The translations under genes and the position numbers were made by a program. Positions 11,801-25,098 of a stretch of DNA of 64,000 nucleotides are shown here, in pieces. Origin of the DNA: Holacanthus passer (taxonomy: Eukaryota > Chordata > Actinopteri > Pomacanthidae); the NCBI GenBank assembly GCA_025331565.1, contig JAFREQ010000061.1, positions 1,889,501-1,953,500 on the forward strand, given 5' to 3'. Within the stretch, counting starts at the first letter, position 1; each line of letters opens with the position of its first letter. The notes under the pieces are model-generated. The model saw nothing but the letters and a program-made list of their open reading frames with translations, did not search any database and was not told the DNA's origin.

Positions 11801-14800
11801 ATCCTGAAGAGCGTGATTGACTGTCAGCTGAGCCGCATCAACGAAGCTCTGATCACCACCGTCCTCCATCTACTCAACCACCCACGTACCCGTCAGTATG
11901 TGCGCGTTGACGTGGAACTGGAGGTACGCACACTCAGATATGAATACAGGGGAAGCTGCTGTTTATAAATGAGACAGTGTGCTGGGAGTCATTCCAGTCA
12001 GGATTAGCAGCCGTAGGTTGCCCGTCTCTTTCCCATGGAGCTTACTGTAATCAGTTACAGCATTTCTCTAAAGCCTCATTGTCTGTAAACAGACACCTAG
12101 GACAGAAGCATCTCATCGCCACAGTCATAATATCCACATGGGTGTCATATGAGATCTAAAGCAGGTTAATTATTACTGCAGGACGTTTCGTGGGAATATT
12201 TAAGAATGTGTCCACTCAATTTTCAAGAACTAATGAAGAGCCTTAAAGTCTGTTGTGTTTCGTACTCATCAATCTTTTGTGTGTGTGTTTGGTCCTCCAG
12301 CAAATCCTTGCGCCTTTCACAGATTTTCACTACCGTCACAACGCAGACACGGCTGAAGGGCAACTCAAGTGAGTGTGTGGGGGGGGTATGAAGAGTGTCA
12401 CTGTTACAGCAGAAACAAAAAGATAGTGTTCTGACATTTCCCTCTGTTTACCATTTGCTGTGTTCCTATAATGGTAACACCATGCATTGAGAAAGTCCGG
12501 GGTTTGTATAGTGTTTTTGTGATTCAACCCTTGTCATCAGGACTGCTTGACTCCAGCATGACTTGCCTGAGGATGTGAAGCAAGTCATGATAATCCTTTA
12601 AATCACTCTTGAAAGATTTGCTTTTATATAAAAAGATCTTTTATTGATTCTCCTTGACTCTCTTTGAGGTTTGATCCTTTGTGAAATGCTTTAAATGTTC
12701 TGTGAAAAGTGCCATACAGAGATCATAATGATGCTGTGTGTATGGAACATGGTGTCCTCTTTTTAATGTCTGTGTGTGTGTGTGTGTCATGCTCACAGGG
12801 AAGACAGAGAGTCCCGTTTCTTGTCAAGTAGAATGGCCATAGTGGCAGCCTTTCGCTCCTGGTCTGGTAAGGACTTTGATAAATGTAGCTATTTAAGTCA
12901 GAAGTCTATGCAAACAGATTAGTTTGCTTTATATCACTTGTGCTTTACTGTTGAATGTAACTCAAATATCTCTTTCTTTATTCAGGGATTATCAACCTAT
13001 GCAAGGCTGGAAATTCTGGAATCCAATCTTTAATTGGCTTACTTTGCATACCAAATATGGAGGTTAGGGTGAGTATTCAAACAGCTGCAGACAAACAAAT
13101 GTCTCGGGGCAAATAATGAAGTTTATTTGTCCCATCACTCTTCATTTTGCAGCCTTAGCGTTATGTTAGCACTAAGTTCTATGGCTTGAACTGCTCCACT
13201 ACACAGAGTGATGACATGAGCCAGATTTTTTTTTTAAGATGGAGTACCTGTTGGGTTTGGATCAGAGTATCAGAGCACAGAGGGAGATTTACTCTTGAGG
13301 CAGCCACAGCACAGATAGATCAAATCAGATGTTATCACAGTTTCCAGTGGATTCAAAGAAAAACAAGGCTGCCCTCAAGTAATTTGAGTATTGTCCTACA
13401 GTGACACTGAGATATTAGAAGGACTCTTTTGCGTGTACCTTGAGTTGTATCGAGTGTAAATGTATCTGATTGCTCTTATATAATTTGCCCTACAGAAAGG
13501 CTTGTTGGAGGTGCTATATGAGATATTCAGGCTCCCTGTGCCCATTGTAACTCAAGACTTCACGGAAGCTCTTCTTAGTGTTGGTGAGTAAAACATTTTT
13601 CGTGTTTGTGGTTTGGCTGAGGGGCCTTTTATGATCATGACAAGAAGCATACTCCAAAGTTTTGCACTAAAATGCTTCAGTGAGTCCATATTTTACACAC
13701 ACAGCATGAGTGAATCTTTGCTCTGGTCTCTGGTCTTCCTCAGACCCCGCCAGGTTCCAGGACACCTGGAGACTGTCTGATGGGTTTATTGCTGCTGAGG
13801 CCAAAGTCATCCTTCCCCATCGGGCCCGATCTAGGTGGGAGATGATATGAGAGAATAAAAATGGATTAAGCTGAACAAAATTTGACAAAATAAGTGTCAG
13901 CTCAGTGTTTACATGATCCATGAAATGATTTTTTTTTTCTGTTTGCTTCATTAGGCCTGATCTGATGGACAACTACCTGGCATTTGTTTTGTCTGCCTTC
14001 ATCACCAGTGGGCTGTTAGAGGTGAGTCTGTTATTAGATTTAAGTTGATTGTTTTAGGGGCCTCACACATCATGGCTTCTCTGATTGTTACCTTCCACAC
14101 CACACATTTGCATTACATTTGTGTACAGCAGTTTTGGGTTTTGAATGTTGCTACTGATCCATATCCTCTTCGTCACTACAGGGTCTTGTTGAAGTTGTGA
14201 CCAGTAGCGATGATCAGCTTGCTGTCAGAGCCACCATCCTCTTGGGAGAACTTCTACACATGGTAATAATAAAATGCAGAAAGCATCTTTGACATTTTTA
14301 TTTATTTATAGTGTTGTTTGGCATCCTGAAATCTAGCCCACAAAAGAAGAAGCTAGCCTGAAGTGTTTGTGCTTGTGTGTCACTGCAAAATAAACATGAC
14401 AGTCTGGATGATTTGTGTTTTTAGAAAAGCTTCCTGCTACGACTGAGTTATTGTAATTCAATACAAAAAAAGTTGTGGTGCAAATGAACATTCTGTTTTT
14501 ATTTGCATTTTACACAGTGTCCCAACGTCTTTGGCATCAGGGTTGTTATACTAAATGCATTTTTTTCATTTTCCTCCACCCGCCCCTCTCTTGTTTAGGC
14601 AAACACCATTCTTCCTCATTCCCACAGTCACCACCTGCACTGCCTTCCCACCCTCATCAACATGGCAGCCTCCTTTGACATCCCACAGCAGAAACGACTG
14701 TGAGTACACTCAGACATGCATGTCTGTTGTCCCTTACAAAATCATTTTCAGTCCTAACATTTATTTACTCAAACTACAGGATATATTCTCACAATAAACT

Positions 14801-17800
14801 GGATTTATCTCTTAACTTATTCTCAGAAAAAGGCACACTGATCAGTAGGGCTCAGTTCAAGTCTGTATAAATAAAAATTGCATTGACTTGACAGATGTGA
14901 ATTATGGATATAACCTATCTAATGCCCGTTGCAATGTTCAAGAAATCCAATCATCCCCTGTGTGTTTATTGTTGTTCCAGTCGGGCAAGTGCAGCCGTCA
15001 ACAATCTAAAGCGTTTCCATGAGAAGAAGAAGAAAGGTTTGAAACCACACAGTCTTTATCTGGACCACATCATCCGCAAGTCTGTGTCTTCACATAACCG
15101 CAGAGAGTCACACTCGCGTTCCCACAGGGACATCTATGTCATTAAGGTAAATCTGAACATGTTTTTCAGATTTGAGCTTTTAAGTGTAGCTGCCTTCTGC
15201 TAGCTTTCAACATTTGTGCTAGTATTTGTATTTTTTTTTATATTGTCACATTGTTTTCTGTGTTTGTGTTCAGGACACAGAAGAAGCACTGATGATGAAC
15301 CTGAGAGACAGTCACATTCTCAACCACAAACAGAACCTGGAGTGGAACTGGTTGCTTATTGCCACCATCCTTAAGGTCGGGCTCTTCTCTTGTGGCACCA
15401 CAGACTCAGTTGTCAGTTGTTTTTTCCCATCGAATGTTCATATGTTGTTGTTTCTCTCCCAGTGGCCAAATGTAAACCTCAGGAACAACAAAGATGAACA
15501 GATGCACAAGTACGACTCCTTCATATTATCAGAAGTTATTGAAGACTTTTTAATAGTTTGACATCTTTGTCTGACATCTTGTTTTAAATACTTCTTTGCT
15601 TTCTGTTTGATGCAGGTTTGTGCGGAGGCTGCTGTACTTTTATAAGCCCAGTAGTAAGTTGTACGCAGGGCTGGCGTTGGATCACTCAAAGGCCAGACAA
15701 CTCACTGTGGTTGGCTGTCAGTTTGTTGAGTTCCTCATGGACTCAGATGAAGTAAGAGAAGTTTGTATGTATGCACGAAAATGCACATTCCCATTTTAGC
15801 TTTTGTCATTTTCTCACTTGCCTCTCCTGTTGGCCTCTGTCTCTCTCTCCCTCTTCCTCTCCCTCTCCCTCCTCTTCCCACTGTCACCAGGATGGCCAGG
15901 GTTACCTGGAGGACCTGGTGAGGGACATGGTGTCATGGCTGTCCTCGTCCTCAGGGCTGAAGCCTGAGCGCTGCCTGCAAAGTAATGGCCTGCTCACCAC
16001 ACTCAGCCAACACTACTTCCTCTTCCTGGGGACGCTCTCTGCACATCCACAGGGAGTCAAACTGCTGGAGAAATGTGGCCTGTTTCAGTGGTAAGTCTAC
16101 AGAAAACAGAGTCACAGCATATCTTAGCTTTCGCAGGCCCAGAGAATGACAGACTTTGAAAGAAATGTTTGATGATTTCAAGTTTTATTAAGGATCTGCC
16201 AACAACCCTCTGTTTGTGCAGCCTGCTGAATCTGTGCTCTGTGAAGAACCAGGATGCTGTGCTGAAACTTGCTGTATCCACACTGGACTACAGCAGGGAC
16301 GGTCTGGCCAGAGTGATCCTCTCCAAGATCCTCACTGCTGCTACTGACGTAAGACATAACAGCACCCAGAGGGCTCAAAAACACATTAGACACAACATTT
16401 CAGAGTCATTAAAGATGCAAAATTATATTGCTACAGAAAAACAAAGACATACTCTGGACCTCGGATGTAAATGGTGTCACAGGAAGCTGAATTGAGACTT
16501 TAAAGAGAGTTTAAAAATATGTTTAAATCTCATAAACACCCATTACCAAAAGATTGCACAGCAAAGCCACTCCTAATCACTGCCTTGTTCCTACACCTGT
16601 CATCCTAATGTCCCCTCTTTCTGGTCTTACTGAGCAGACGTGTAGGTTGTATGCCACGAAGCACCTCCGCGTGCTGCTGCGTGCCAGCGTGGAGTTCTTC
16701 AGTAGCTGGGGCATGGAGCTGCTGGTCACGCAGCTCCACGACCACAGCAAGGCTGTGTCCATGGAGGCCCTGGACATCCTGGACGAGGCCTGTGAGGACA
16801 AGGTGACTACTTGAAAGCACGAGTGCTGTCAGTCCAGTAGAAGTGAAGGGCTGTTTGTCAGATTAGATGCATCCTTCCTTCCCTTGAGCTGAGTGAAGGA
16901 GTGCTGAAATATGAATGTGTTGAAAGGAAGTTAGATTGAGTTGATGGTGTTTCTCTGGCAGCAGCGTTGCATGTCCAGCTTGTTGTCTGACTTGGTTTGT
17001 TGTGCTGCTTCACAGGCCAACCTCCACGCTCTAATCCAGCTGAAACCAGCTCTGTCCCACCTGGGAGACAAGGGCCTCCTGCTGCTCCTCAGGTGGGTGT
17101 TTGCCACGACAGCACTGCTTACCATGTCCAGCAGCATTTACATGCCTTCTTAAAATGCACTCTTGTTTCTGCTGTTTAGGTTCCTGTCCATTCCTAAAGG
17201 GTTCTCCTACCTCAACGAGAGGGGCTACGTCAGCAAACAGCTGGATAAATGGCAGAAGGTATTATCAGGATATTGCCAGATAATAAAATACATTCTCATT
17301 TGCAATCCGTGTAGTAATATATGTATTTATGTATGTATGTATGTATGTATGTATGTGTGTGTGTTACTCTTTTACATAAATGCCTTTTTGATTCCAGGAA
17401 TACAACCTGAAATATGTGGATCTGATAGAGGAGCAGCTCAACGAAGCACTAACAACCTACCGCAAACCTGTTGATGGAGACAACTACGTCAGACGCAGCA
17501 ACCAAAGGTGAGGAGCTGGAGTTTGCTGTCACCTGACGAGCCGCAGGTTACACTGCAGAGCACGTCCCTAATTTCTCTGGTTGTGTCTCCAGGTTACAAC
17601 GACCAAATGTCTATCTCCCTGTGCACTTGTATGGTCAGCTGGTCCATGATAAGACGGGCTGTCATCTATTGGAGGCCCAGGTAACTAATTCAGCCCATTC
17701 CCTGGCCGTTCCACAGCACACTCTTTTCTCTTGGTTGTGCAGATTCAGCAGCCGTTTGTCCTAAAGTCTGTCTTTTTCCGTCTCCAGAGTGTAGTTCCTG

Positions 17801-20800
17801 ACCTCAGCTACACTGTTCGCTCCCCGATGCTGGACACCTGGGAGGGCATTAAACAGCTGAAGGCTGCTCTCTGGGCCCTGGTCAGTGTCACTTACTCTCA
17901 ATTTATGTCACCCAAGTTACTTGTCACTGTAATATTAATAGTTACACAGAGATTGCTCTGGTGTTGTTTTTCCTCTTAGGGCAACATTGGCTCTTCAAAC
18001 TGGGGTCTGAATCTCCTGCAGGAGGAGAATGTCATTCCTGACATCCTTGCGTTGGCTCAGCACTGTGAGGTGCTGTCAGTACGAGGGTAAGCTCACCATT
18101 TTCAGTTTTTACACAAAAAATATCCAAATATTATATAATATCCAAATCTAGATTTCATGTCCCATGCTCCTAAATGTTGTTTCTTACAGGAGCACAATGT
18201 TGATGTTGTTAACTTTTTATATATAATTTATATGTTCAGTATGATTACTAACCGTCCTCTCCCGTCCACAGGACATGTGTTTATGTGCTGGGTGTGATCT
18301 CCAAGACCAGGCAGGGTTGTGAGGTGCTGAAGCAGTATGGTTGGGATGCAGTCAGACACAGTCGCAGGACGCTGTGGCCTGTCACTCCCGAAGAGGTTGA
18401 CGCACAGCTGACCTCTGAACTTTCCTCAGTACCGAGCACGCTCAGTCTGAACTCTGAATCCACCAGCTCACGTCACAACAGCGAGAGCGAGTCTCAACCA
18501 AGTACGTAGGACTTATTTTACATTTGTAGACAGTCACAAATAATGTACTAATATTATTCATGATGTTCCACCATTTTAGTAATCAGGTATTTTTGATGTA
18601 CTTATTGCAATTATACATTATTAGCCCTTATCGTGTTTCTAATTCACTCCTTGTGCTGTCAGACATGTACATTCTGGACGATGACAAGTGTGATGTTCTG
18701 GACCAGTCAGACGAGCCCTCTTTCTATCTACACTCCAAACCAGTCAAGGACCGCAGCCCCTTCACAATCCTGGCCTCCACACGCTTCGTACGCACTCGCT
18801 TCCTCAACTCCTTGTCACTCCCCAGCAAGAAGCTTCGCTCCACCAGTGACCCCAAGACCCCATCAGGCTCTCGCACCCCCACTGAACTCAAGACTGGGAG
18901 TATAAGGCGGAACAGGACAGTGACAGAGCCCTCTGTCTACAGCCCAAACCAGGGGGACGTCTTCACCTCTGTGTTTAATGGTAGAGGAATGCCGAAGAGT
19001 CCCACAGTCAGCCTAGAGACGTCCTTTGTCGGGACCAGGGGGGGCTCTGAGGAGCAGCTTGTAGATGGCAGGCTGGCTAGGGGAGGGGGCTCAGGCCTCG
19101 GACTCAGTGGTCTAGGAGGGCACGGGGTCGTGGAGCACCCCAGCCGGGAGAGGGAGCAGAGCAGCCGAGAGCGTCTAGCAGGAGACGGCGGTTCCTCGTC
19201 TAGTGGAGGCAATGTGGGAGGGGGCGGAGGTGGAGGAGGTACTCAGTTCAAAAGCCGCAGTCAGAGCTTTAACACGGACACCACGACCAGCGGCATCAGC
19301 TCCATGAGCTCCAGCCCCTCCAGGGAGACCGTTGGAAACCCTGAACACCCCGAACCCGAGCCGGACTCCTCTGACTGCGTGAGCCTGAACACAGTGGTGT
19401 CAGCCAAGACTGTCAAAACATTCTCCTCCCTCACCCCCCAGGCTCAGACCAACCACATGTCCACGTCTAAGTCCTCCACTGTCTCTCTGGTACCGCCCGG
19501 CTCCTCGCACACTCTGCCCCGCCGAGCTCAGTCTCTCAAGTCTCCTTCAGTGACCACCATCAAGAGCCTGGCTGACTGTAGCTTCATGTACACCAGCCCA
19601 CGGGACGCGCTGGGCTACGCTACACTGAAGAGGCTGCAGCAGCAGAGGATACACCCGTCTTTGTCTCACAGTGAAGCGCTGGCTTCACCAGCCAAAGACG
19701 TGCTGTTCACCGACACCATCACGATGAAGACCGGCAGCCTGGACTCCAGATTAACACCTCGCAGGTAAGACAGCCATCGCTACAGGGACAATAGGCCAGA
19801 AAGCAGTCACTGAATCCATCTATTTCTTCTTTGTCTACATGAATGTCTACTTTGTTTTGAATGATGTTTGTTGTTGCCTGGACTGAAAGATGTGTGTTTA
19901 CTCATTCTAGAGACGCTGTACTTTAAGCAGTGTCTGGGGTAGTGTTTTGGTTACTGTCTACTCTGGCAATGACAGGTGTGAGAATGTTTTTTTGTCCTGC
20001 CATGTCTGTCAGGTTATCAGATAGGAGGGATACCTGTCCAGAACCCAGCGTCTTAAGTCCATACCACAGGCTGTCCAGAACACTCGTACCGCGGTGGGTG
20101 GACCGACCCAGCATCCTCCTCTGTAGAGATGTAGCTTCTAGCACAGATCCAGACAAATGTGTCCCTGCTGCTTTTATTTTAGTAACAACCACAGCTTAGT
20201 GCCTCCAGTTGTTTAGCCATCGCTTTGACTCCCGCAGCCCTGTAGTGTGACTGTGCCCCATGGTCAGTTGCCGATCGTTCCCTCCTCTTAGAGCTGTAAC
20301 CCCTCCCAGAGGTACAGGCAGCACACAGGCAGACGTAGGTGCCACAATATAGATGTGGCTTTAGTGTTTGTTGCAGTATGAAATGGATTTTAATTAAGTC
20401 ACTCATGCATGTTTAAACAAAGGTGGGTGAAGAAATGACAAACACTGAGGAAACACTGTATATTAAACTCTTCACACCGACTGTGAAGTACTTTACTTGT
20501 TAATTGATAATGACAGGTGATTAACAGTCTTGCACAACATTGAAATCACATTCAAAGCACAGCACAGCCTGAATAGTTCTTGATTCATTGATGCTTTAGT
20601 TTACAAAATGTCAGAAAACAGTAAAGAATGTCTGTCACAAGTTTGTAGAGGCCAAGCTGAAGTTTTAAATGTTTTGTTTTGTCTGAAGCTCAAAGATATT
20701 CAGTTATATAAAACAGAGAAATGAAGCAAAATATTTGCTGATGATGTTTCTGTTGATTGGAAGAAATCGCATACGGTGATCTTATTGTTTGGACACATCA

Positions 20801-22650
20801 TTTTTTTACCTTGCGTTTGAACTTCTGCCTGTTTAACCTCTCATTAGTATTTTTTATGTGTGAAGCTTTAGTCTACTGATCCTTGGGTGCTTCAGTGTAT
20901 TTTAAAACTCTGCCTATTGGGGCTTGACGTTGCTTTAAGGCAGTGAGATCACACAGGTCATCTGCTGTGAGTTTACCCGTAGCTAGCTTGCTACAGTATG
21001 TCGGGCTTTAGAGTACATTGTGATTCCAACTTCCTTCTCACTCTCTGTTCACTAAGTCTCTTTCTCTGTGCTTTTATCCAACATTTTTTCACGCACTCCT
21101 CACGTTCCTTTTCTGTCCCAGTCTCTCCCCCCAGATCCTCTCACGCACCTCTCCTCTTGCCCTCCCTAGGTTTCTGAAGGCTCTGAGCTTTGCCTCTCTG
21201 GATAAAGAGGAACTACTCAGTCCCATCAACCAAAGCACCCTGCACCGCTGCTCTTCAGTGCGCTCAATGGTTTCCAGCGCCACCTACGGGTGTAACGATG
21301 ACTACATCGGCCTAGCACTGCCCATGGACATCAACGATATGTTCCACATCAGAGACTCCGCCTACTTTCAGCAGAGGATCAGCCCACCGTCAGAAGAGCG
21401 GAAACGCTTTCTCTTTGGTGACGGAGATGGTAAATGCAACTCTGTGATTATTGATCATTAAATCACAAAAATGCGAGAAGGAAAAAATGTTGAGCTTACC
21501 ACGTGTTTTCCCTCTGTAGGTGATCGCCCTGCTCACCCAATACTGAAGCAGCAGTTCAGTATCTCTGAGCTGATCGTGTGCCGAGGTGACAGCCAGAACC
21601 ACACGGTGGGCTCAGAGGAGACGGGACTGCAGGATCACGCTGACGAAAACTGTCTCTACTGTGTAGGAGCCATCGTCCTCGGATACCCCACACAGCCGCA
21701 GATCAACAGCACACACGCTCGGACAGGTGAGGCAACACTCACGTCCAGTCATTCACGCAGACACAATTTAAATGCAGCGCAGAAGATAACGAATGATCTT
21801 CTTCCAGACTACGTCGACTTCCCGTCATGGGGAGGACAGAGTGGCCATCGTCTGGAGGTGATGCCTCAGTCCAAGTTCTCTGGGGTGTCGGGCTGCAGTG
21901 ACGCTGCTGTGTCACAAGGCTCAATCTGTAGCACACCCACACCTGGTGACATCGTCATAGGTAAGAACACGAAAAGTTCTTCAACTTATCATTGGAGCCA
22001 GTTATGGAATTGTATCTCTTGGAGACACCCACCTGACAAGGTGTTTGCTCAGTGGTACTTCTTTATATTTATTATGGCCTGTACTGAATATTTATTTTTA
22101 TGTGTCATTTAGGTGGCAAGGCGATATCAGAAGATGGCCCTGCCTCTCGCGTCTTGCTGAGGAAGGAGGTTCTCCGCCTCATCATCAACCTCAGCTCCTC
22201 TGTAGGAACCAAAGGCCACGAAACAGGACTACTGACGTAAAGCTCTCACACCTCCTTTATCTACATACACTTTATGAGATTCATGTTCAATTTGCAGAAG
22301 CATAAAAGTTCTTTTTTTTAAGTCCTGCTCATTTTTTTCCCTGCAGCATAAAGGAGAAGTTTCCCTATGCGTTTGACGACATCTGCCTGTACTCCGAGGT
22401 TTCTCACCTCTTAGCCCACTGTATGTTTCGCCTGACCTCAAGACGTTTCATACAGGAACTCTTCCAGGACGTGCAATTCATGCCAGTAAGACATGACGCC
22501 ATATTTTCTGAAGATGACATCTTTGTGTTTACTATCCCATGTAATACATTCTTCTTTCCTCTTTTCTAGATGTATGAGGAAGCAGAGGCAATCCTGACAA
22601 AGCTACCAAAACCTGTTGAAGAGGACATTGACCCTCCTGCAGAATCCTGA
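5810..22650 (+). CDS. rictor: RICTOR, rapamycin-insensitive companion of mTOR (mTORC2 subunit)
   Basis: Exons: 5810-5858, 5984-6031, 7535-7632, 10113-10177, 10498-10629, 10883-10946, 11495-11621, 11754-11923, 12301-12368, 12799-12866, 12986-13068, 13496-13583, 13744-13834, 13955-14021, 14182-14262, 14599-14699, 14981-15146, 15274-15375, 15463-15509, 15616-15751, 15891-16090, 16222-16348, 16638-16802, 17016-17092, 17180-17258, 17398-17507, 17593-17680, 17788-17880, 17980-18086, 18272-18501, 18663-19764, 21170-21429, 21520-21726, 21808-21960, 22113-22236, 22347-22485, 22570-22650. This gives 1730 aa against about 1708 in human. RICTOR is the scaffold of mTORC2, which phosphorylates AKT, SGK and PKC hydrophobic motifs. 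The first ~1000 residues are helical-repeat sequence nearly colinear with human. The large exon at 18663-19764 is the Ser-rich phospho-region: RTVTEPS places the T1135 equivalent near residue 1130, and a Gly-rich run lies near 19200-19245. HADENCLYC near residue 1545 matches the zinc-binding segment of the C-terminal domain. The start was chosen from MAASFRGR and RNDSGEENVPLDL. Confidence 0.97.
8460..8530. repeat. Short remnant resembling a common fish retroelement tail
   Basis: In rictor intron 3, the words CAGCCCTGTGATGGACTAGTGACC and CTCCAGGGTGT resemble the conserved tail of an abundant teleost SINE/LINE repeat. Only about 70 bases are recognisable. The assignment is from memory. Confidence 0.35.
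17328..17366. repeat. (GTAT)n/(GT)n microsatellite
   Basis: A short tandem run of TATG units passes into GTGTGT in the intron before the rictor exon at 17398. There is nothing else notable. Confidence 0.85.
20013..20093 (+). other. rictor: Candidate 81-nt in-frame cassette exon of rictor
   Basis: Inside the 1.4-kb intron between rictor exons 19764 and 21170, a strong pyrimidine tract and CAG precede 81 open bases. They are followed by GTGGGT. The segment is a multiple of three and has the same phase (2) at both ends as the intron it interrupts, so including it would add 27 residues (starting RLSDRRDTCPEP) without changing the frame. The insert is Ser/Arg/Pro-rich, like its flanks. From memory, mammalian RICTOR has an isoform with a short insertion in this region, but I cannot confirm homology. 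Confidence 0.55.
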
Positions 22651-24147
22651 TCATCCTCCCCTCATGTTCCCTGCACAGCCCCGATCCTGCCACCCTACAC
22701 ACACGGAAAGAACGACTGAGAGAATATAAAATATGGCTGTAAGGATGGGGAGGCGTCTGGCATGTTTCTGTTGCTCAAAACAGACTACCAAGGAAAAGGA
22801 GGAGGTGGTCATCGCTCGCCTTTCTTCTAGCAAACACAAGCTAGAAACAAAGGACGTCGGCATCTGTAAACAAAATTTAACCCGACACGCCTAATGCTGT
22901 CTCAGACTTTTTATTTTTTAACAGGAGAAAGGGGGAGCAGTTTAACCAAATACTGTTTTCAGATGGGTTGGCAATCTTGAGCAACACTCAATAATACATC
23001 AACATAATGCTTAAGGACAAGCTGGATCATTAAGACAAAGACTCACGTTGTGTTTAAAAGATAAAAAGAAGAAAATTCTCTCAACATTTTATCTCTTTCC
23101 AGAGGTGGTGTTTTTCTGTAATGAAATGAATAAGGCATGTTGTTGTGTCTACCCAGTGATTCCTCGGACCCTGCGTTCTTCTCTCCTTATGAAACAAAAC
23201 ACTACAGAGGGGTCCTGCTGTTTTTAAATCTTATCCGGAGCCTTCCCGCTTCACATCCCACCCCGACCTGTGATCTCTTCTAGCCAGATATGTGCTTTCG
23301 CTTCTCTTGCCTCACCACTTCCTACAACCTGTAGCCTCTTGTCAGCACAGACAGCCAATTACTTTTCTATTTCTTGTATCTCAGACAATCAAACATCACT
23401 AGTATTGTATTTTCTAAAGCACTATATACAGTATGCCACCCTTACACAGTACATGAGGAGAATAGCATGTAATTTAATGCTAGTTTATTCCATCCTTTAC
23501 TTGCTTAGGACCTTTAATGTTTTTCTTCAGCCATTGCATTATTAGTAAGCTTCTCAGGAGGTGGCTTGATCTTTGGAAAGATGTCCGGCTGTACAAGTTA
23601 TCTGTAGAACGATTCGTTACAGATTTAGCACCAAACTCTGCTCACAGACGTTTCCGAAACCTGCAAAAGCCCAGCAGCTACCCGACTCTATGCCTTCTTA
23701 CCTCTGTGCTCCACTTCCACTGCATGTGCAACAAGCATGGCAAAGTTGTAGCGTCACCTTAACGTGTTTCTTGCTTGTAAAACTTAAAAAAAAAATAGGT
23801 TGCCATTACATGCTGCCATTACATTGTAGGAATATAATAACCCCTGAATCTGTTTCCGCAATGCAATATCACTGTCTGTCATTGGCTGAGATGGATTGGG
23901 GGGGAGAGTGTGATGACTAAAGGATATGTAAAAGGTTTCAAGGGAAACGGGGGATCTCTGTTTCCATTGGCTTGTTTTTTGCTATAATGCTGCTACACAA
24001 ATGGACTCATAGAGAGATGATTCATAGATCAGCTGAGTGATGTCAGATCCGATCTATTTATTATATGTCTGTACCATAGAGTGAGCTCAACCAGAGAAGA
24101 AAAAAAGTTATTTATATTTTTTCCTCAAGACTGTATTATAATTTAAA

Positions 24148-24184
<37 letters not shown>

Positions 24185-24300
24185 CTGAATCGTGGTTTCC
24201 CTTGTATAATGTGTACAGTATGTTTTTGGGGGCATTGATGACCTAAAGAAACATACAATCCTATCAAAGGGATGCATTGTTAATAAAACAAAATTTGAAA
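22651..24300 (+). other. rictor: rictor 3' UTR
   Basis: About 1.65 kb of non-coding sequence after the rictor TGA. It ends with AATAAA at 24282-24287, the first convincing poly(A) signal. It contains a T31 homopolymer at 24152-24182. No independent gene is supported here. Confidence 0.7.
24152..24182. repeat. Poly(T) tract, 31 bases
   Basis: An uninterrupted run of T within the predicted rictor 3' UTR. As RNA it would be a U-tract close to the poly(A) signal. Its exact length is likely to vary between reads or individuals. Confidence 0.9.
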
Positions 24301-24550
24301 TACCCAATTTTGACATACTTTTAATTTTTTTTTTATTGATAACTGATATCTGAATTTACTCAATGTTCTGTCTAAAACTAGAGACAATGCAGAAGCTCTG
24401 ACAGTTACAGTGTTGGTTCAGGATGGACATGTGATGTAGCTGCAATACATGGAGATGATGAAAAGTTCTGCAAGGCAAATAATTTTATAAATAATTGTTG
24501 CATAAACGATACAAAAAAACCTCCACATTAAAATCTGCACAGTTTAATTA

Positions 24551-24852
24551 CACTGAACAAAAATATAAATGTTGTGTGGGTGAGCGGTTTGCTGATGTCA
24601 ACGTTGTGGATCGAGTAGCTCATGGTGGCGGTGGGTTTATGGTACGGGCAGGCGTATGTTATGGACAACGAACACGGGTGCATTTTATTGATGGCATACC
24701 GAGATGAGATACCGATTTAGACCAGATTTGTGAACAGTATTTGAGAGAAACAGGTCTTTTGTGGACATAGAAAAAGTCTTAGATCTTTGAGTTCAGCTCA
24801 TGAAAAATGGGAGCAAAAACAAAAGTGTTGCGTTTCTATTTTTGTTCAGCGT
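24551..24852. mobile_element. Internally deleted Tc1-like transposon
   Basis: The left end CACTGAACAAAAATATAAA and right end TTTCTATTTTTGTTCAGCG are imperfect terminal inverted repeats. A TA precedes the left end. Just inside the left end an open frame on the + strand reads VGERFADVNVVDRVAHGGGG and then VCYGQRTRVHFIDGI, recognisable as the middle of a fish Tc1-family transposase. The rest of the transposase, including both ends and most of the DDE residues, is missing. The copy is therefore non-autonomous, about 300 bases against roughly 1.6 kb for full-length Tc1 elements. It lies between the convergent 3' ends of rictor and npc1l1, where an insertion is unlikely to harm either gene. Confidence 0.88.
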
Positions 24853-25092
24853 CCATACGCCAGCTTTCAATCATCGACCTTTTTTATGGTGCAGAATCTA
24901 GTGTGCACTATAAATAACTTATGAAAACTCATGATGCCAAGTGTTTAAATACATTTAATATTTCTTCACTGCACATTTTACAGCAATGCCACCATCCTGT
25001 TATTAAAGAAACTGTAATAATATGAAATGCTGGAGTGTAAGTTCCTCTAAATCACTCTAAACAGAAATAGTCACACATACAAAATAATTACA
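24853..25092. other. rictor/npc1l1 convergent spacer
   Basis: An AT-rich spacer between the Tc1-like element and the poly(A) signal of npc1l1. Nothing else was recognised. Confidence 0.5.
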
Positions 25093-25098
25093 TTTATT
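25093..25098 (-). terminator. Poly(A) signal of npc1l1
   Basis: The minus strand reads AATAAA here, about 350 bases past the npc1l1 stop codon. It is the best candidate for the 3' end, which gives a 3' UTR of about 350 bases. Confidence 0.6.

Noticed and set aside
21471..22112. 213-codon + strand open frame taken as one gene
   Set aside because: It is two rictor exons (21520-21726 and 21808-21960) read through an intron that happens to be open.
24495..24707. 70-codon + strand open frame
   Set aside because: Its recognisable part is a transposase fragment inside the deleted Tc1-like element.
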